Assembly: GCF_025994435.1 (NCBI RefSeq)
Contig: NZ_BAQK01000013.1
Coordinates: 1-64,000, forward strand
Direction: 5' to 3'
From: Gluconacetobacter johannae
GTDB lineage: Bacteria; Pseudomonadota; Alphaproteobacteria; Acetobacterales; Acetobacteraceae
Length of the DNA stretch: 64,000 nt
The first letter of the stretch is position 1. Each line of letters opens with the position of its first letter. A program made the position numbers and the translations under genes. A model generated the notes under the pieces. The model had not been told where the DNA came from. It saw only the letters and a list, made by a program, of their open reading frames with translations, and did not search any database. Positions 10,503-19,224 of this stretch are shown here, piece by piece.

Positions 10503-11611
10503 AGAGGACCGGCCTGCCGATCGGATCGGGGCGCGGGGTGCTGCGGCGCTACCTGTCGCGCGAACTGATCTCGCGCGTGACGGCGACGAGCCTGATCCTG
10601 GTCGCGATGATGGAGATCCTGGCGCTGCTGGAGCAGTTGACGCCCATCCTGGACCGGCACCTCGGCGTCGGGGGCGTCCTGTATTTCCTGGCGCTGCGAA
10701 TCCCCCTGCTGCTGGGCAGCGTCTTTCCGCTGTCGGTCCTGATCGGGGCGCTCATCATGCTGGTGCAAATGACGACGGCGAACGAAATCGCGATCCTGCG
10801 CGCGGCCGGGCTGTCCACCCCCGCCCTGGTCCGGCTTCTGCTGCCCGGCGTCATGGGGCTGGCGCTGGTCAGCGCCGTCATCGACGACCAGGTGACCCCC
10901 CGTGCCGAACTGGCGCTGGCGCGCTGGTGGAACGCCACCGACCCGCACCCGGAAACCGGGCATACGTTCTGGTTTCGCTCCGGAACGACGCTGATCGACG
11001 TTGGATACATCACCCGGGGCGGCCAGGCCACCGGCAAGCTGGACCTGTATCAGCGTGACCCGTCGGGGCGGCTGAACCGCGTCGTCCATTTCGAGGACGC
11101 GCAGTTCGTCAAGGACGCATGGACCGGCAGGGGCGGGCGACAACTCACCGTATCGCAGGCGACGGTGGATCCTGGCACCTTCACCGCCACACCCGCCGAC
11201 GCGGGATGGCCATCCAGGCTGCGTCCGGCGGACCTGGTGCGGCTGTCCATGGACAGCCCCCCCCTCGCCGCCTCGACGATGGTCGCGATCCTGCTGGACC
11301 GCCTGCCCTCCAGCCAGCCGCCCAGCTATTTTCGTACCGCATTGCTGGATCGCGCGCTGCTGCCGCTGACATTCATCGTCATGCTGTTAATGGCAATGCC
11401 GGTGGTCTATATCCCGCCTCGTACCGGCTCGCGAAGCTGGATTCCGGTCTGGTGCCTGGGTGGGGGCCTGCTGTTTATCGTATTCCAGGGGCTGATGCGG
11501 GCCCTGGGCAATGCCGGCACCCTGCCGGCCCTGGCCGCGACCCTTCCGGGCATCGCGATTTTCGCATTCGGAATCGCTGCCCTGATGTTGAGGATAGAAG
11601 AAAAATCATGA
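10499..11611 (+). CDS. lptG: LptG-like permease (YjgP/YjgQ family)
   Basis: A 370-residue partner of the preceding LptF-like protein, with the same six-helix plus periplasmic-domain plan. Its N-terminus (RRYLSRELISRVTATSLIL) carries the basic coupling segment before the first helix typical of the family. The final helices are followed by a short tail. It starts within the stop of lptF (ATGA) and its own stop overlaps the start of the lipid hydroxylase (ATGA), so four genes are linked by stop/start overlaps. That gene order, rather than the sequence itself, suggests a link between this transporter and modified ceramide. LPS export remains the default family function. Confidence 0.85.
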   Translation: MKRTGLPIGSGRGVLRRYLSRELISRVTATSLILVAMMEILALLEQLTPILDRHLGVGGVLYFLALRIPLLLGSVFPLSVLIGALIMLVQMTTANEIAILRAAGLSTPALVRLLLPGVMGLALVSAVIDDQVTPRAELALARWWNATDPHPETGHTFWFRSGTTLIDVGYITRGGQATGKLDLYQRDPSGRLNRVVHFEDAQFVKDAWTGRGGRQLTVSQATVDPGTFTATPADAGWPSRLRPADLVRLSMDSPPLAASTMVAILLDRLPSSQPPSYFRTALLDRALLPLTFIVMLLMAMPVVYIPPRTGSRSWIPVWCLGGGLLFIVFQGLMRALGNAGTLPALAATLPGIAIFAFGIAALMLRIEEKS

Positions 11612-12387
11612 GCGGTACCCTGCGCAACGCGAATCTCCGGACGGGACGCAGCTTCGACCTGGGGAAGATGAACCTCCAGCAACTCTGGACCGCCTATCTG
11701 ACCTACCCGACCATCCTCCTCTACATCGCCCTCGCCATCGGCAGCTTCACCCTCCTGGCCCGGCATTTCCCCGGAATCGGGCCGACGCTCCTGGCCGCAG
11801 GCGCGGTCGTCGCGGTCTATCCCCTGGCATGGTACGCGATACACCGGTTCATCCTGCACGGGCGTTTCCTGTACCGGATGAAATGGACGGCCGGCCTGTG
11901 GAAGCGCATCCATTTCGATCATCACCAGGACCCGCACCTGCTGGACGTCCTGTTCGGATCCCCGTTGAACACGATCCCGACCATCGCGATCATCACCATT
12001 CCCATCGGCTACCTGATCGGCCATCTGGGGGGGGCCGCGGCGGCCTTCGGAACGGGGCTTGCGATCACCTGCATCTATGAATTCTTCCATTGCATCCAGC
12101 ACCTGAACTACAAGCCCCGGATGCGCTGGATCCAGAAGATGAAGCAGCGCCACGTCCTGCACCATTTCCATGACGAGGACGGCAATTACGGCATCACCAG
12201 CTTCGTCGTGGACCGGATCTTCGGCAGCTACTACGTCGATGCGCGCGCCCGCCCCCGCAGCCCCAGCGTCTTCAACCTGGGCTACGACCTGGCGGAGGCC
12301 AACCGTTATCCCTGGGTGATGGAACGCACCGGCATGCCCCCGCGCGACCGGCCGGCCGGCGCGCCGCCGCACCGAGACGCCGCATGA
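11608..12387 (+). CDS. Fatty acid hydroxylase / sterol desaturase-family protein
   Basis: A 259-residue integral membrane protein of the fatty-acid hydroxylase superfamily. The diiron histidines are all present: H79/H84 (HRFILH), H102/H105/H106/H110 (HFDHHQDPH), H161/H165 (HCIQH) and H182/H185/H186/H188 (RHVLHHFH). Hydrophobic segments lie at about 35-75 and 120-160. Such enzymes use O2 to hydroxylate the fatty acyl chain or long-chain base of ceramide, or sterol-like substrates. Acetic acid bacteria contain N-2-hydroxyacyl sphinganine, so ceramide acyl 2-hydroxylation is a good guess. The ATG overlaps the lptG stop and has GGATAGAAG upstream; the stop overlaps the next start. Confidence 0.85.
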   Translation: MSGTLRNANLRTGRSFDLGKMNLQQLWTAYLTYPTILLYIALAIGSFTLLARHFPGIGPTLLAAGAVVAVYPLAWYAIHRFILHGRFLYRMKWTAGLWKRIHFDHHQDPHLLDVLFGSPLNTIPTIAIITIPIGYLIGHLGGAAAAFGTGLAITCIYEFFHCIQHLNYKPRMRWIQKMKQRHVLHHFHDEDGNYGITSFVVDRIFGSYYVDARARPRSPSVFNLGYDLAEANRYPWVMERTGMPPRDRPAGAPPHRDAA

Positions 12388-13172
12388 CACCGGACGGCAC
12401 GCTCAACGTCCTGATCCTGGCGGGCACGCGCGCGGGGGCACATGACCCGATGGCCCTGGCCGCCGGCGTGTCGCACAAGGCGATCCTGCCCGTCGCCGGC
12501 CGCCCGATGATCGCGCGGGTCGTCGACGCGCTGTCGGCCGTGCCCCGGATCGGCCGCATCGCCGTCAGCATCGAGGCCCCGGACATCCTGACCGGCCTGC
12601 TGGATCATCCCGTCACGATCCTGCCGCCGGCAAGCGGCCCCAGCGGCAGTGTGCTGAAAGCGATCGAAACGCTGGGCACGCCGCTGCTGGTCACGACGGC
12701 CGACCATGCGCTGCTGCGCCCGGAATGGATCGAAGCGTTCCTGTCCGCCGCCGGCGACACCTGCGACGTCGCGGCCGGCATCGCGATGGAGCAGGACATC
12801 CGCCGCGACGTACCCGGCACGAAGCGCACGATGATCCGCCTGGCCGACGGGGCATTTTCGGGCTGCAACCTGTTCCTGTTCCGCACCCCGGCGGCAATCG
12901 GCGTCGTCCGGCTGTGGCAGCGCCTGGAACAGGAGCGCAAGCGGCCCGTCCGCATGGCCCGCCTGCTGGGGCCGGGAATCCTGCTGCGCTACCTGATGGG
13001 ACGGCTGACGCGCCAGGCCCTGTGCGCGCGGATCGGACGCCTGGCCGGCGCCTCCGCCCGGCTGGTTCCCCTGCCCGACGGACGCGCGGCCGTGGACGTG
13101 GACAAGCCGGCCGATCTCGCCCTGGTGCAATCGCTGCTCGCGGCCGCCCCGGCCTGCCGCCCCATCACCTGA
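12384..13172 (+). CDS. MobA-like NTP transferase domain protein
   Basis: A 262-residue protein of the NTP_transf_3 (MobA/IspD-type) group: LNVLILAGTRAG near the start with the Rossmann-like nucleotide loop, then HKAILPVAGRPMIARVVDAL, and VTTADHALL as the metal-binding segment. The loop is less glycine-rich than in MobA, and no molybdenum cofactor genes are near. In Caulobacter a nucleotidyltransferase of this kind has been reported as a phosphoglycerate cytidylyltransferase for ceramide phosphoglycerate (recalled, not checked), which would make CDP-glycerate. With the CDP-glycerol transferase-like gene at 1669 this would form a head-group route; inference. The ATG overlaps the hydroxylase stop (ATGA). 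Confidence 0.7.
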   Translation: MTPDGTLNVLILAGTRAGAHDPMALAAGVSHKAILPVAGRPMIARVVDALSAVPRIGRIAVSIEAPDILTGLLDHPVTILPPASGPSGSVLKAIETLGTPLLVTTADHALLRPEWIEAFLSAAGDTCDVAAGIAMEQDIRRDVPGTKRTMIRLADGAFSGCNLFLFRTPAAIGVVRLWQRLEQERKRPVRMARLLGPGILLRYLMGRLTRQALCARIGRLAGASARLVPLPDGRAAVDVDKPADLALVQSLLAAAPACRPIT

Positions 13173-13188
13173 CCTCCGGACCCGATCC

Positions 13189-14274
13189 ATGCGTATCGCC
13201 TATGTCATCAATTCGCTGGAAGGGGGCGGCGCCGCCTTCCCGGTGCCCGACATTACCCGCGTCATGCGGCAGGAAGGGCATGAGGTCGAACTGTTCGCGC
13301 TGCTCCGCCGTGACGGTCGCGCCCTGCCGCCCATCGAACGGACAGGTCTGACGGTCCATGTCCGCGACGGGAACGAAAAGGACAATGTCGCCGCCCTGCG
13401 CTGGCTGGACCGCCAGGTCGGGGCCTACCGTCCCGACCTGCTGTGGACATCGCTGACCCGAGCCACGGCAATGGGGAAGCTCGTCGGGCTGAAACGGCGG
13501 ATTCCCGTCGTCAGCTGGCAGCATAATGCGGGGCTGAGCAAGGCCAATATCCGGCTTCTGCGGCTGCTGCGCGGGCTGACGCGGCTATGGGTCGCCGATT
13601 CGGGCTGCGTGCTGGATTTCACCCGGCGCCGGCTGGGAATCCCCGAGGATCGCGTCGCCTCCTGGCCGATCTTCCGGTCCAACCCCGACGTGCCGGTTGC
13701 CCGCCCCTGGCAGCCCGGCGACATCGTGCGGGTCGGATCTCTGGGACGCCTGCACCGGGACAAGGGCTACGACATCCTGTGCGCCGCCCTGACCATCCTG
13801 AAGTCCCATGGCGCGCTCCCGCCCTTCGAGATCACCGTCTCGGGCGAAGGGGCGACGCGCCCGTACCTGGAATCGCTGATCCGCGACAATCACCTGACGA
13901 CCCTTCGGCTGCCCGGGTTCAACGAACGGGTGCCGGAATTCCTGGCGGGGCAGCACCTGTACGTGCAGCCGTCGCGGCGCGAAGGCCTGTGCATCGCCAT
14001 GCACGAGGCCATGCAGGCCGGCCTGGGCGTCGTGGCGTCGTCGGTCGGCGAGATGCCCTACACGATCGAGGAGGGCGTCTGCGGCCATGTCGTGCCGCCG
14101 GAAGACCCGATGGTCCTGGCAGAGGCCCTGGCGACGGCCCTGCATCGTCCGGAGCGGCTTTCCGAGTTGGGACAGGCCGCCCGCGCGCGCGTGCTGACAC
14201 GCTTCTCCCCGGCACGCTTCGACGCGGCCGGCCAGACCATCCTGCAGCGCATCGGCCATCAGGTCGCGGCCTGA
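13189..14274 (+). CDS. Glycosyltransferase family 4 (GT-B) protein
   Basis: A 361-residue cytosolic glycosyltransferase. The N-terminal half starts RIAYVINSLEGGGAAF, a usual GT4 opening; the C-terminal half has VGSLGRLHRDKGYDIL and the retaining E-x7-E site in REGLCIAMHEAMQAG. It should add a sugar from a nucleotide sugar to a lipid or glycan. It follows the nucleotidyltransferase by 16 bases in the same direction, so glycosylation of the ceramide made upstream is a candidate role, while LPS core or exopolysaccharide are alternatives. The acceptor and sugar cannot be read from the sequence. Confidence 0.85.
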   Translation: MRIAYVINSLEGGGAAFPVPDITRVMRQEGHEVELFALLRRDGRALPPIERTGLTVHVRDGNEKDNVAALRWLDRQVGAYRPDLLWTSLTRATAMGKLVGLKRRIPVVSWQHNAGLSKANIRLLRLLRGLTRLWVADSGCVLDFTRRRLGIPEDRVASWPIFRSNPDVPVARPWQPGDIVRVGSLGRLHRDKGYDILCAALTILKSHGALPPFEITVSGEGATRPYLESLIRDNHLTTLRLPGFNERVPEFLAGQHLYVQPSRREGLCIAMHEAMQAGLGVVASSVGEMPYTIEEGVCGHVVPPEDPMVLAEALATALHRPERLSELGQAARARVLTRFSPARFDAAGQTILQRIGHQVAA

Positions 14275-14345
14275 CCTGCGGCCCACTCGCAGGAACGGGA
14301 GAACCGCGCCATGACGCGGCGGCCGGATCATGGCACGATGGGGAC

Positions 14346-14843
14346 ATGCCATCCGACCTCGCGGAAAACCAGATCGTCATCCGGCGCGCCATCCTGCATC
14401 TGTGCGGCCAGATGGGGTGGTCGTCCCTGAACGAACTGCCGCTGCCGGACGGACGGCGGGCGGACATCATGGCGCTGCGCCCGGACAACGGATTCGTCTG
14501 CATCGAGATCAAGTCCGGCCCCAGGGATTTCCTGACCGACTCCAAATGGCCCCGCTATCGCGACTGGTGCGACCAGTTCTTCTTCGCCGTGGACCGGGCT
14601 TTTCCGCTCGCCCTTCTGCCCGACAGCGCGGGCCTCATGATCGTCGCCACGGATATGCGGCCCCCCGGCTATGCGACCATCGCCGAATCGGCCATCACGC
14701 GGGATGCGCCCACAATTCCCCTGGCCTCCGCCCGGCGGCGAAAACTGACCCATCTGTTCGCGACGCAGGCCGCCGAACGGCTGGGCCGACTGGACGACCC
14801 GGCGATCACCGCATCGCTGCGCGCCGCCCGGCGTATCGAATAG
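14346..14843 (+). CDS. mmcB: MmcB family DNA repair protein
   Basis: A 165-residue protein matching the alphaproteobacterial MmcB (former DUF1052) family: RRADIMALRPDNGFVCIEIK at about 38-57 looks like a PD-(D/E)xK-type core (D, then E-x-K), followed by DFLTDSKWPRYRDWCDQFFF, the family's hallmark. In Caulobacter mmcB is part of the damage response and affects mismatch repair or mutagenesis. The ATG at 14346 is chosen because the frame upstream overlaps the glycosyltransferase and reads as shadow. It is unrelated to the lipid genes before it; about 70 bases separate them. Confidence 0.85.
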   Translation: MPSDLAENQIVIRRAILHLCGQMGWSSLNELPLPDGRRADIMALRPDNGFVCIEIKSGPRDFLTDSKWPRYRDWCDQFFFAVDRAFPLALLPDSAGLMIVATDMRPPGYATIAESAITRDAPTIPLASARRRKLTHLFATQAAERLGRLDDPAITASLRAARRIE

Positions 14844-14938
14844 GCCGGCCGACGACCACCCGCGCCCGGTCGCATGACACGGGGCGCGATGTACGCCATC
14901 ACCGCCCGACAGTGCCAGCCATCCAGAAAGGCCCCCCG

Positions 14939-15727
14939 ATGTCAGACGCCATCCTGTGCCGGTTCGAAGCCGCCCGTTCCATCGTCCGGGACGCCGCCGA
15001 CCTGGCCATGTCCATGCGTCCCGCCTCCGGCGGGCCAACCGGCACCCAGAAAAGCGCGCAGGACTGGCTGACCGAGGCCGACGGCGCGGTCGAGGCCCTG
15101 ATTTCCACCCGGATCGGCGCCCTGTTCCCCCAGGACGGCTTCCAGGGCGAGGAAGAAGGCCGCACCCGTACAGGCCGCCTGCGCTGGGTCGTGGACCCGA
15201 TCGACGGCACGTCGAACTTCGCGCGCGGCCGCAACCGGTGGTGCGTGTCGCTGGGTCTTCTGGAAGACGATCTGCCGGTCGCCGGCATCATCCAGGCCCC
15301 GGCCCTGAACGAGACGTACACGGCGGTGCGCGGCCGGGGCGCGTTCCTCAACGGCCGGCCGATCCACGCCTCGCCGGTCGACGACACGCGCTCGGCGATG
15401 ATCGAGATGGGGTGGAGCAACCGCGTCCCCGCCGGCGTGTTCGAAGACAAGGTCGCAACCATGCTGCGGCTGGGCGCCATGCCCCGGTCCGGCGGATCGG
15501 GCGCACTGGCGCTGGCCGACGTGGCCTGCGGTCGTCTGGACGGATATCTGGAAATGGTCATCAATATCTGGGACGTCGCGGCAGCCCTGGTCATCCTGGA
15601 CGAGGCCGGGGCCAGGACCTCGCCCTTCGTGCGTGACGGCGGGCTGGAACGCGGCATCACCATCCTTGCCGCCGCGCCGCGAATCGCGGACGATCTGGCG
15701 GCGGCGCTCGACGTCCCTCTGGCCTGA
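14939..15727 (+). CDS. Inositol monophosphatase family protein
   Basis: A 262-residue member of the IMPase/FBPase superfamily, magnesium-dependent phosphomonoesterases. Motif 1 is WVVDPIDGTSNFARG (about 82-96), with the acidic pair GEEEG before it (about 68-72), and motif 2 is NIWDVAAALVILDEAGA near 205-221. Members act on inositol phosphates, 3'-phosphoadenosine phosphates or histidinol phosphate (HisN); nothing here decides. ATG at 14939 has AGAAAGG eight bases upstream. A 139-base gap precedes the next gene. Confidence 0.85.
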   Translation: MSDAILCRFEAARSIVRDAADLAMSMRPASGGPTGTQKSAQDWLTEADGAVEALISTRIGALFPQDGFQGEEEGRTRTGRLRWVVDPIDGTSNFARGRNRWCVSLGLLEDDLPVAGIIQAPALNETYTAVRGRGAFLNGRPIHASPVDDTRSAMIEMGWSNRVPAGVFEDKVATMLRLGAMPRSGGSGALALADVACGRLDGYLEMVINIWDVAAALVILDEAGARTSPFVRDGGLERGITILAAAPRIADDLAAALDVPLA

Positions 15728-15866
15728 TCCCCGGCCATTGTTACGACACAAAATTTCATCAATAGTCCCACCCTGAAATCCACGCATGGATCTTGGAACC
15801 GGGATACGAGAGACAGCCGCCCGTCGCCCGTGCGATCCGTGCCGCTGTCCCAGGAGAAAACGGAGC

Positions 15867-16709
15867 ATGCTTTTGCGAGACGGCCGATTCCGGTTGAAGC
15901 CAGCCCTGCTGGCGGCAACCCTGCTGCTGCCGGCGGCACCGGCCCTTGCCGCCGGAGAAAAGCAGCAGGCGCTGGTGGACCGCGCCACCCTGACCGTGCG
16001 CGACATGTTTTCCGGCGCGCGATCCGACAGCAAGATCACCCAGTACATGACCCAGGCCCGCGCGGTAATGGTCTGCCCGTCGATCTTCCGCATGTCGATC
16101 GGCTTTGGCGGGTCCGGCGGAGGATGCGTCCTGCTGTCGCGCGACGCGCGCGGATCCTGGTCCGACCCGGCATTCTTCAATCTCAGTTCCGCCAATGTCG
16201 GCATCCAGCTGGGCATGCAGGATTCCCAGGTGATGTTCTTCGTCATGACCGATCGCGGCCTGCAGGCGCTGCTGGACAACCAGTTCCAGCTCGGCGCCAA
16301 CGCGGCGGCATCATTCGCGACCATGGGATCGGGCATCGAAAGCGGCACGACCGGCCAGCGCAACACCGACATCATGGCCCTCCAGAAATCCAAGGGCCTG
16401 TTCGCCGGCGCGGCGCTTGGCGGGTCGAAACTGTCGGTCAACAGCGGTGCCAACCGGTCCTATTACAACCAGATCGTCGGGCCGGAAGACATCGTGATCT
16501 CGATGCGGGTCAACAATCCGGGCGCCGATCCCCTGCGCGCGGCCCTGACCGACGTGCAGGCCCGGGCGACGGCGTCCGGTCCCGCAAACCGCGCGCCCGC
16601 CACGCCGGTCTACGGGCAGCCCGCCTATCAGGACGGCGAACCCGCGCAGGTCACCCCGCCGCCCGCTTCGGGCGCCATCAGCAGCCAGCCGCTCGCCCCG
16701 CCGCGCTAG
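15867..16709 (+). CDS. Lipid-binding SYLF domain protein
   Basis: A 280-residue protein beginning MLLRDGRFRLKPALLAATLL with a cleavable signal peptide ending at ALAAGEK, so exported. The body (about 35-215) has the SYLF/Ysc84 pattern: a conserved ARAVMVCPSIFRMSIGFGGS segment, GGGCVLLSRDARGSWSDPAF, IGIQ-like strands and a long stretch ending SYYNQIVGPEDI. SYLF domains bind acidic phospholipids. The C-terminal 60 residues are Pro/Ala/Gln-rich and probably disordered. I start at 15867 because AGGAG lies 11 bases upstream and this start gives the signal peptide; the in-frame ATG at 15786 would bury it. Function in bacteria is not established. Confidence 0.85.
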   Translation: MLLRDGRFRLKPALLAATLLLPAAPALAAGEKQQALVDRATLTVRDMFSGARSDSKITQYMTQARAVMVCPSIFRMSIGFGGSGGGCVLLSRDARGSWSDPAFFNLSSANVGIQLGMQDSQVMFFVMTDRGLQALLDNQFQLGANAAASFATMGSGIESGTTGQRNTDIMALQKSKGLFAGAALGGSKLSVNSGANRSYYNQIVGPEDIVISMRVNNPGADPLRAALTDVQARATASGPANRAPATPVYGQPAYQDGEPAQVTPPPASGAISSQPLAPPR

Positions 16710-17093
16710 GGCCCGTACCCGATCCATATCCCGAACGGGAGCGTCGTCACGCGCCATGCTTTGGCGTGGATGATGCTCCCTCGTTCCGTCCCGCTATCGC
16801 CCCCTTACGGTAAGGATGCGTGACCGCCGCCGGGCCGGCCGGCACCGGCCGGAATGGCCCACCATCATCGGTCGGCGCGAGTCTGCAATGAAACTCGCGC
16901 GACGGGCTCACGTTGGTCTGGCAACAGGGCACGATCGGAACGGATCGATCCGATCGCATGCCCGGTGTCCAGAACGCCACTCTCTGCCAATGTTGGGTGC
17001 CATCGGCGCCCCGTCAGCCTTCCGATGCGGTGCAGCCAACGCCGCCGCCATGCGTGAATTTTCATTCCGAAACCGTGAAGGGAATCCGATGTG
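16710..17093. other. Intergenic stretch with two dyads, no gene seen
   Basis: No convincing coding region occupies this 380-base gap. It holds an odd palindrome CCTTAC-G-GTAAGG at 16803-16815 and a perfect 8-9-8 inverted repeat CGATCGGA-N9-TCCGATCG at 16932-16956, the latter about 135 bases upstream of the acyltransferase. Neither is followed by a T run, so they look more like protein-binding sites than terminators. A Pro/Arg-rich open frame running through the region has no ribosome site and I treat it as chance. Confidence 0.5.
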
Positions 17094-18149
17094 ATGACAC
17101 GACAGGCGTTCCATACCCTGGATGGGCTACGCGGCCTGGCCGCGATTGCGGTCGTCCTGATCCATATGGGAATGATCTTCCCGCTGGTCTGGTACCCCGC
17201 CGGGGCCTATCTCGCGGTGGACCTGTTTTTCGGCCTCAGTGGTTTCGTGATGGCCGAGGCTTATTCGGCGCGGCTGGACGCGGGGATGCCGGTGTCTGAC
17301 TTCATGCGAAAGCGTGTGCTGCGCCTGTGGCCGCTTTACGCGCTCGGCCTGACGATCGGCGCCGCGACGACGGCGTCACGGGTAATCATCCATTATTCCC
17401 CGCCCTCGGACCTGACACCTTATCCCCTGGCATTGCTGTACATTCCGTGGAGCGGGCCGAAGGGCGAACTTTATCCGCTCAACCTCCCCGCCTGGTCACT
17501 TTTCTATGAACTGGCGGTCAATATGGTCATGGCGGTCGGCTGGCGCAGGCTGACCAATCGGGCGCTCATCGTCCTGGTGGCTCTCTCCGCGCTGGGCCTG
17601 GTCGCCTCGGCCTTCGCCACCGGGTCTCTGAACAGCGGGTTGTCGTGGGTGGGCGCGCCGGTCGCCCTGTCCCGTGTCACCTTCTCGTTCTTTCTGGGCA
17701 TCCTGCTGTGGCGCGTCAGGCGGGGGTCATCGAAGATCGGCGCGCCGATACCGCTGATTATCCTGGCGATCGGCCTGATGATCGACACTACCCTGCTTCC
17801 GCGCGCCGTCATCGACCTGCTGGAGGTGTTCCTGCTTTTTCCGTCGGTCATCCTGCTTGGCGCATCGACGCAGCCCACCGAAGGCGGCATAGCCCTGTTC
17901 AATGGCCTGGGGAGCATATCCTACGCCCTCTACGCGGTGCACGAGCCATTGCTCCAACTGACCAGTTCCGTCGTCCACAACGTCCTGCACGTTCCGGTAA
18001 GGGCGGTGCCGCATTGGGCGTGCATGATCCTTCTGGCCGGGCTGCTCGTGATCGCCTGGGTCCTGAATGATCTGGACGTGACGCTGCGCGGGCATCTCGA
18101 TCGCCTCATCAGAGGGCTGACGCGGCGCCCGGCCCAGACCGTGACCTAG
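17094..18149 (+). CDS. Acyltransferase 3 family membrane protein
   Basis: A 351-residue polytopic membrane protein of the acyltransferase_3 (OafA/NodX-like) family. It opens FHTLDGLRGLAAIAVVLIHM, the family signature with the catalytic-type His in the first helix, and has about ten membrane segments with YAVHEPLLQL near the C-terminus, another hallmark. These proteins O-acylate surface glycans or lipids. GAAGGGA ends about 11 bases before the ATG at 17094; a GTG three bases earlier (17091) is equally possible. It stands alone, so substrate is unknown. Confidence 0.85.
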   Translation: MTRQAFHTLDGLRGLAAIAVVLIHMGMIFPLVWYPAGAYLAVDLFFGLSGFVMAEAYSARLDAGMPVSDFMRKRVLRLWPLYALGLTIGAATTASRVIIHYSPPSDLTPYPLALLYIPWSGPKGELYPLNLPAWSLFYELAVNMVMAVGWRRLTNRALIVLVALSALGLVASAFATGSLNSGLSWVGAPVALSRVTFSFFLGILLWRVRRGSSKIGAPIPLIILAIGLMIDTTLLPRAVIDLLEVFLLFPSVILLGASTQPTEGGIALFNGLGSISYALYAVHEPLLQLTSSVVHNVLHVPVRAVPHWACMILLAGLLVIAWVLNDLDVTLRGHLDRLIRGLTRRPAQTVT

Positions 18150-18206
18150 GCTCGGTACCCCACAGCCGTGGGTCAACTGCGAACGGCGACGCCTGGGGGC
18201 GCCGCA

Positions 18207-19187
18207 TCACGGCGTCCGGTGCCCCCGATAGGCGCCGACATTGCGATTGTGCTCCGCCAGGCTGGACGCGAACATGTGGCCGCCCGCGCCGTTCGCGACG
18301 AAATACAGCGCGTCGCCGGATGCAGGATGGGCCGCCGCCTCCAGCGCCGCCCGCCCTGGCGCGCAGATCGGACCGGCGGGCAGGCCCGGCAGCGTGTAGG
18401 TGTTGTAGGGCGTGAGGGTTTCCAGATCCGTCCGCGTCAGCGCATGACCCAGCGGCCCCGCCCCCTGATTGAGCCCGTAGACCACCGTCGGATCGGATTG
18501 CAGGCGCATGCCGCGTTGCAGCCGGTTGATGAAGACCCGCGCCACCATCGGCCGTTCGGATGGGATGGCGGTTTCATGCTCCACCATCGACGCCAGGATC
18601 AGCAGCGCGCGCCGATCGGGAATCTCGGGCACGGCGTCGCGCCCGCGCCAGACCGTATCCAGCGTCGTCGCCATCGCGGCCTGCATCCGCGACAGAAGCA
18701 CCGCACGCGGCGTGCCCCATTCGTAATCGTAGGTCTGCGGCAGGATGTCGCCTTCCGGCGGCACGGCGATGGATCCGGTCAGGACCGGCGCATGCTCGAT
18801 GATATCGGCGACCTGCATCGCCGACAGCCCCTCGGGCACCGTGATCCGGTGCAGGACCGGCCGGCCATGGCGCAGGACGAACAGCGCGTCGCGGATCGAC
18901 GCATGGGCCGGGAATTCCAGTTCGGCGGCATGCAGGACCCCGTCCTTGCGCGTCAGGCGGACCGCCACGCGGAAAACCAGGGCCACGACATCCCCGCCCT
19001 CCAGCACCCGCGCCTGCTGAAGGGTGGAAATGGTGCTGCCCAGCCCCCCGCGCGGCACGACCACCGCACGAATCGCCGGCAGAGGGCCGGGGGCGCGATA
19101 CAGCCACCACCCCCATCCCGCCAGGCCGCCGGCGACAAGACCCGGCAGCACCAGCAGGGCCGCGAGCCATTTCAGCATCCTGGCCAT
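18207..19187 (-). CDS. mltG: Endolytic murein transglycosylase MltG
   Basis: A 326-residue protein with one N-terminal membrane anchor (about 6-29) and a periplasmic YceG domain. The catalytic Glu is E203 in LASMVEHETA; the following SERPMVARVFINRLQRGM, LQSDPTVVYG and YNTYTLPGLPAGPI blocks are characteristic. It cleaves nascent glycan strands and sets their length. It lies just after fabF on the minus strand, the usual alphaproteobacterial order, so it is probably read from the fab promoter. Length is normal. Confidence 0.93.
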   Translation of the reverse strand: MARMLKWLAALLVLPGLVAGGLAGWGWWLYRAPGPLPAIRAVVVPRGGLGSTISTLQQARVLEGGDVVALVFRVAVRLTRKDGVLHAAELEFPAHASIRDALFVLRHGRPVLHRITVPEGLSAMQVADIIEHAPVLTGSIAVPPEGDILPQTYDYEWGTPRAVLLSRMQAAMATTLDTVWRGRDAVPEIPDRRALLILASMVEHETAIPSERPMVARVFINRLQRGMRLQSDPTVVYGLNQGAGPLGHALTRTDLETLTPYNTYTLPGLPAGPICAPGRAALEAAAHPASGDALYFVANGAGGHMFASSLAEHNRNVGAYRGHRTP

Positions 19188-19224
19188 CTAGCGGACCGTC
19201 AGCCCAGGCAAGGCCGATGGCCGG

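Noticed and set aside
16816..17094. Short frame of about 90 residues before the acyltransferase
   Set aside because: No ribosome site and random composition; the region is better explained by dyads.
18150..18206. Intrinsic terminator between the acyltransferase and mltG
   Set aside because: Only a five-base CCCAC/GTGGG stem without T run; too weak to report.
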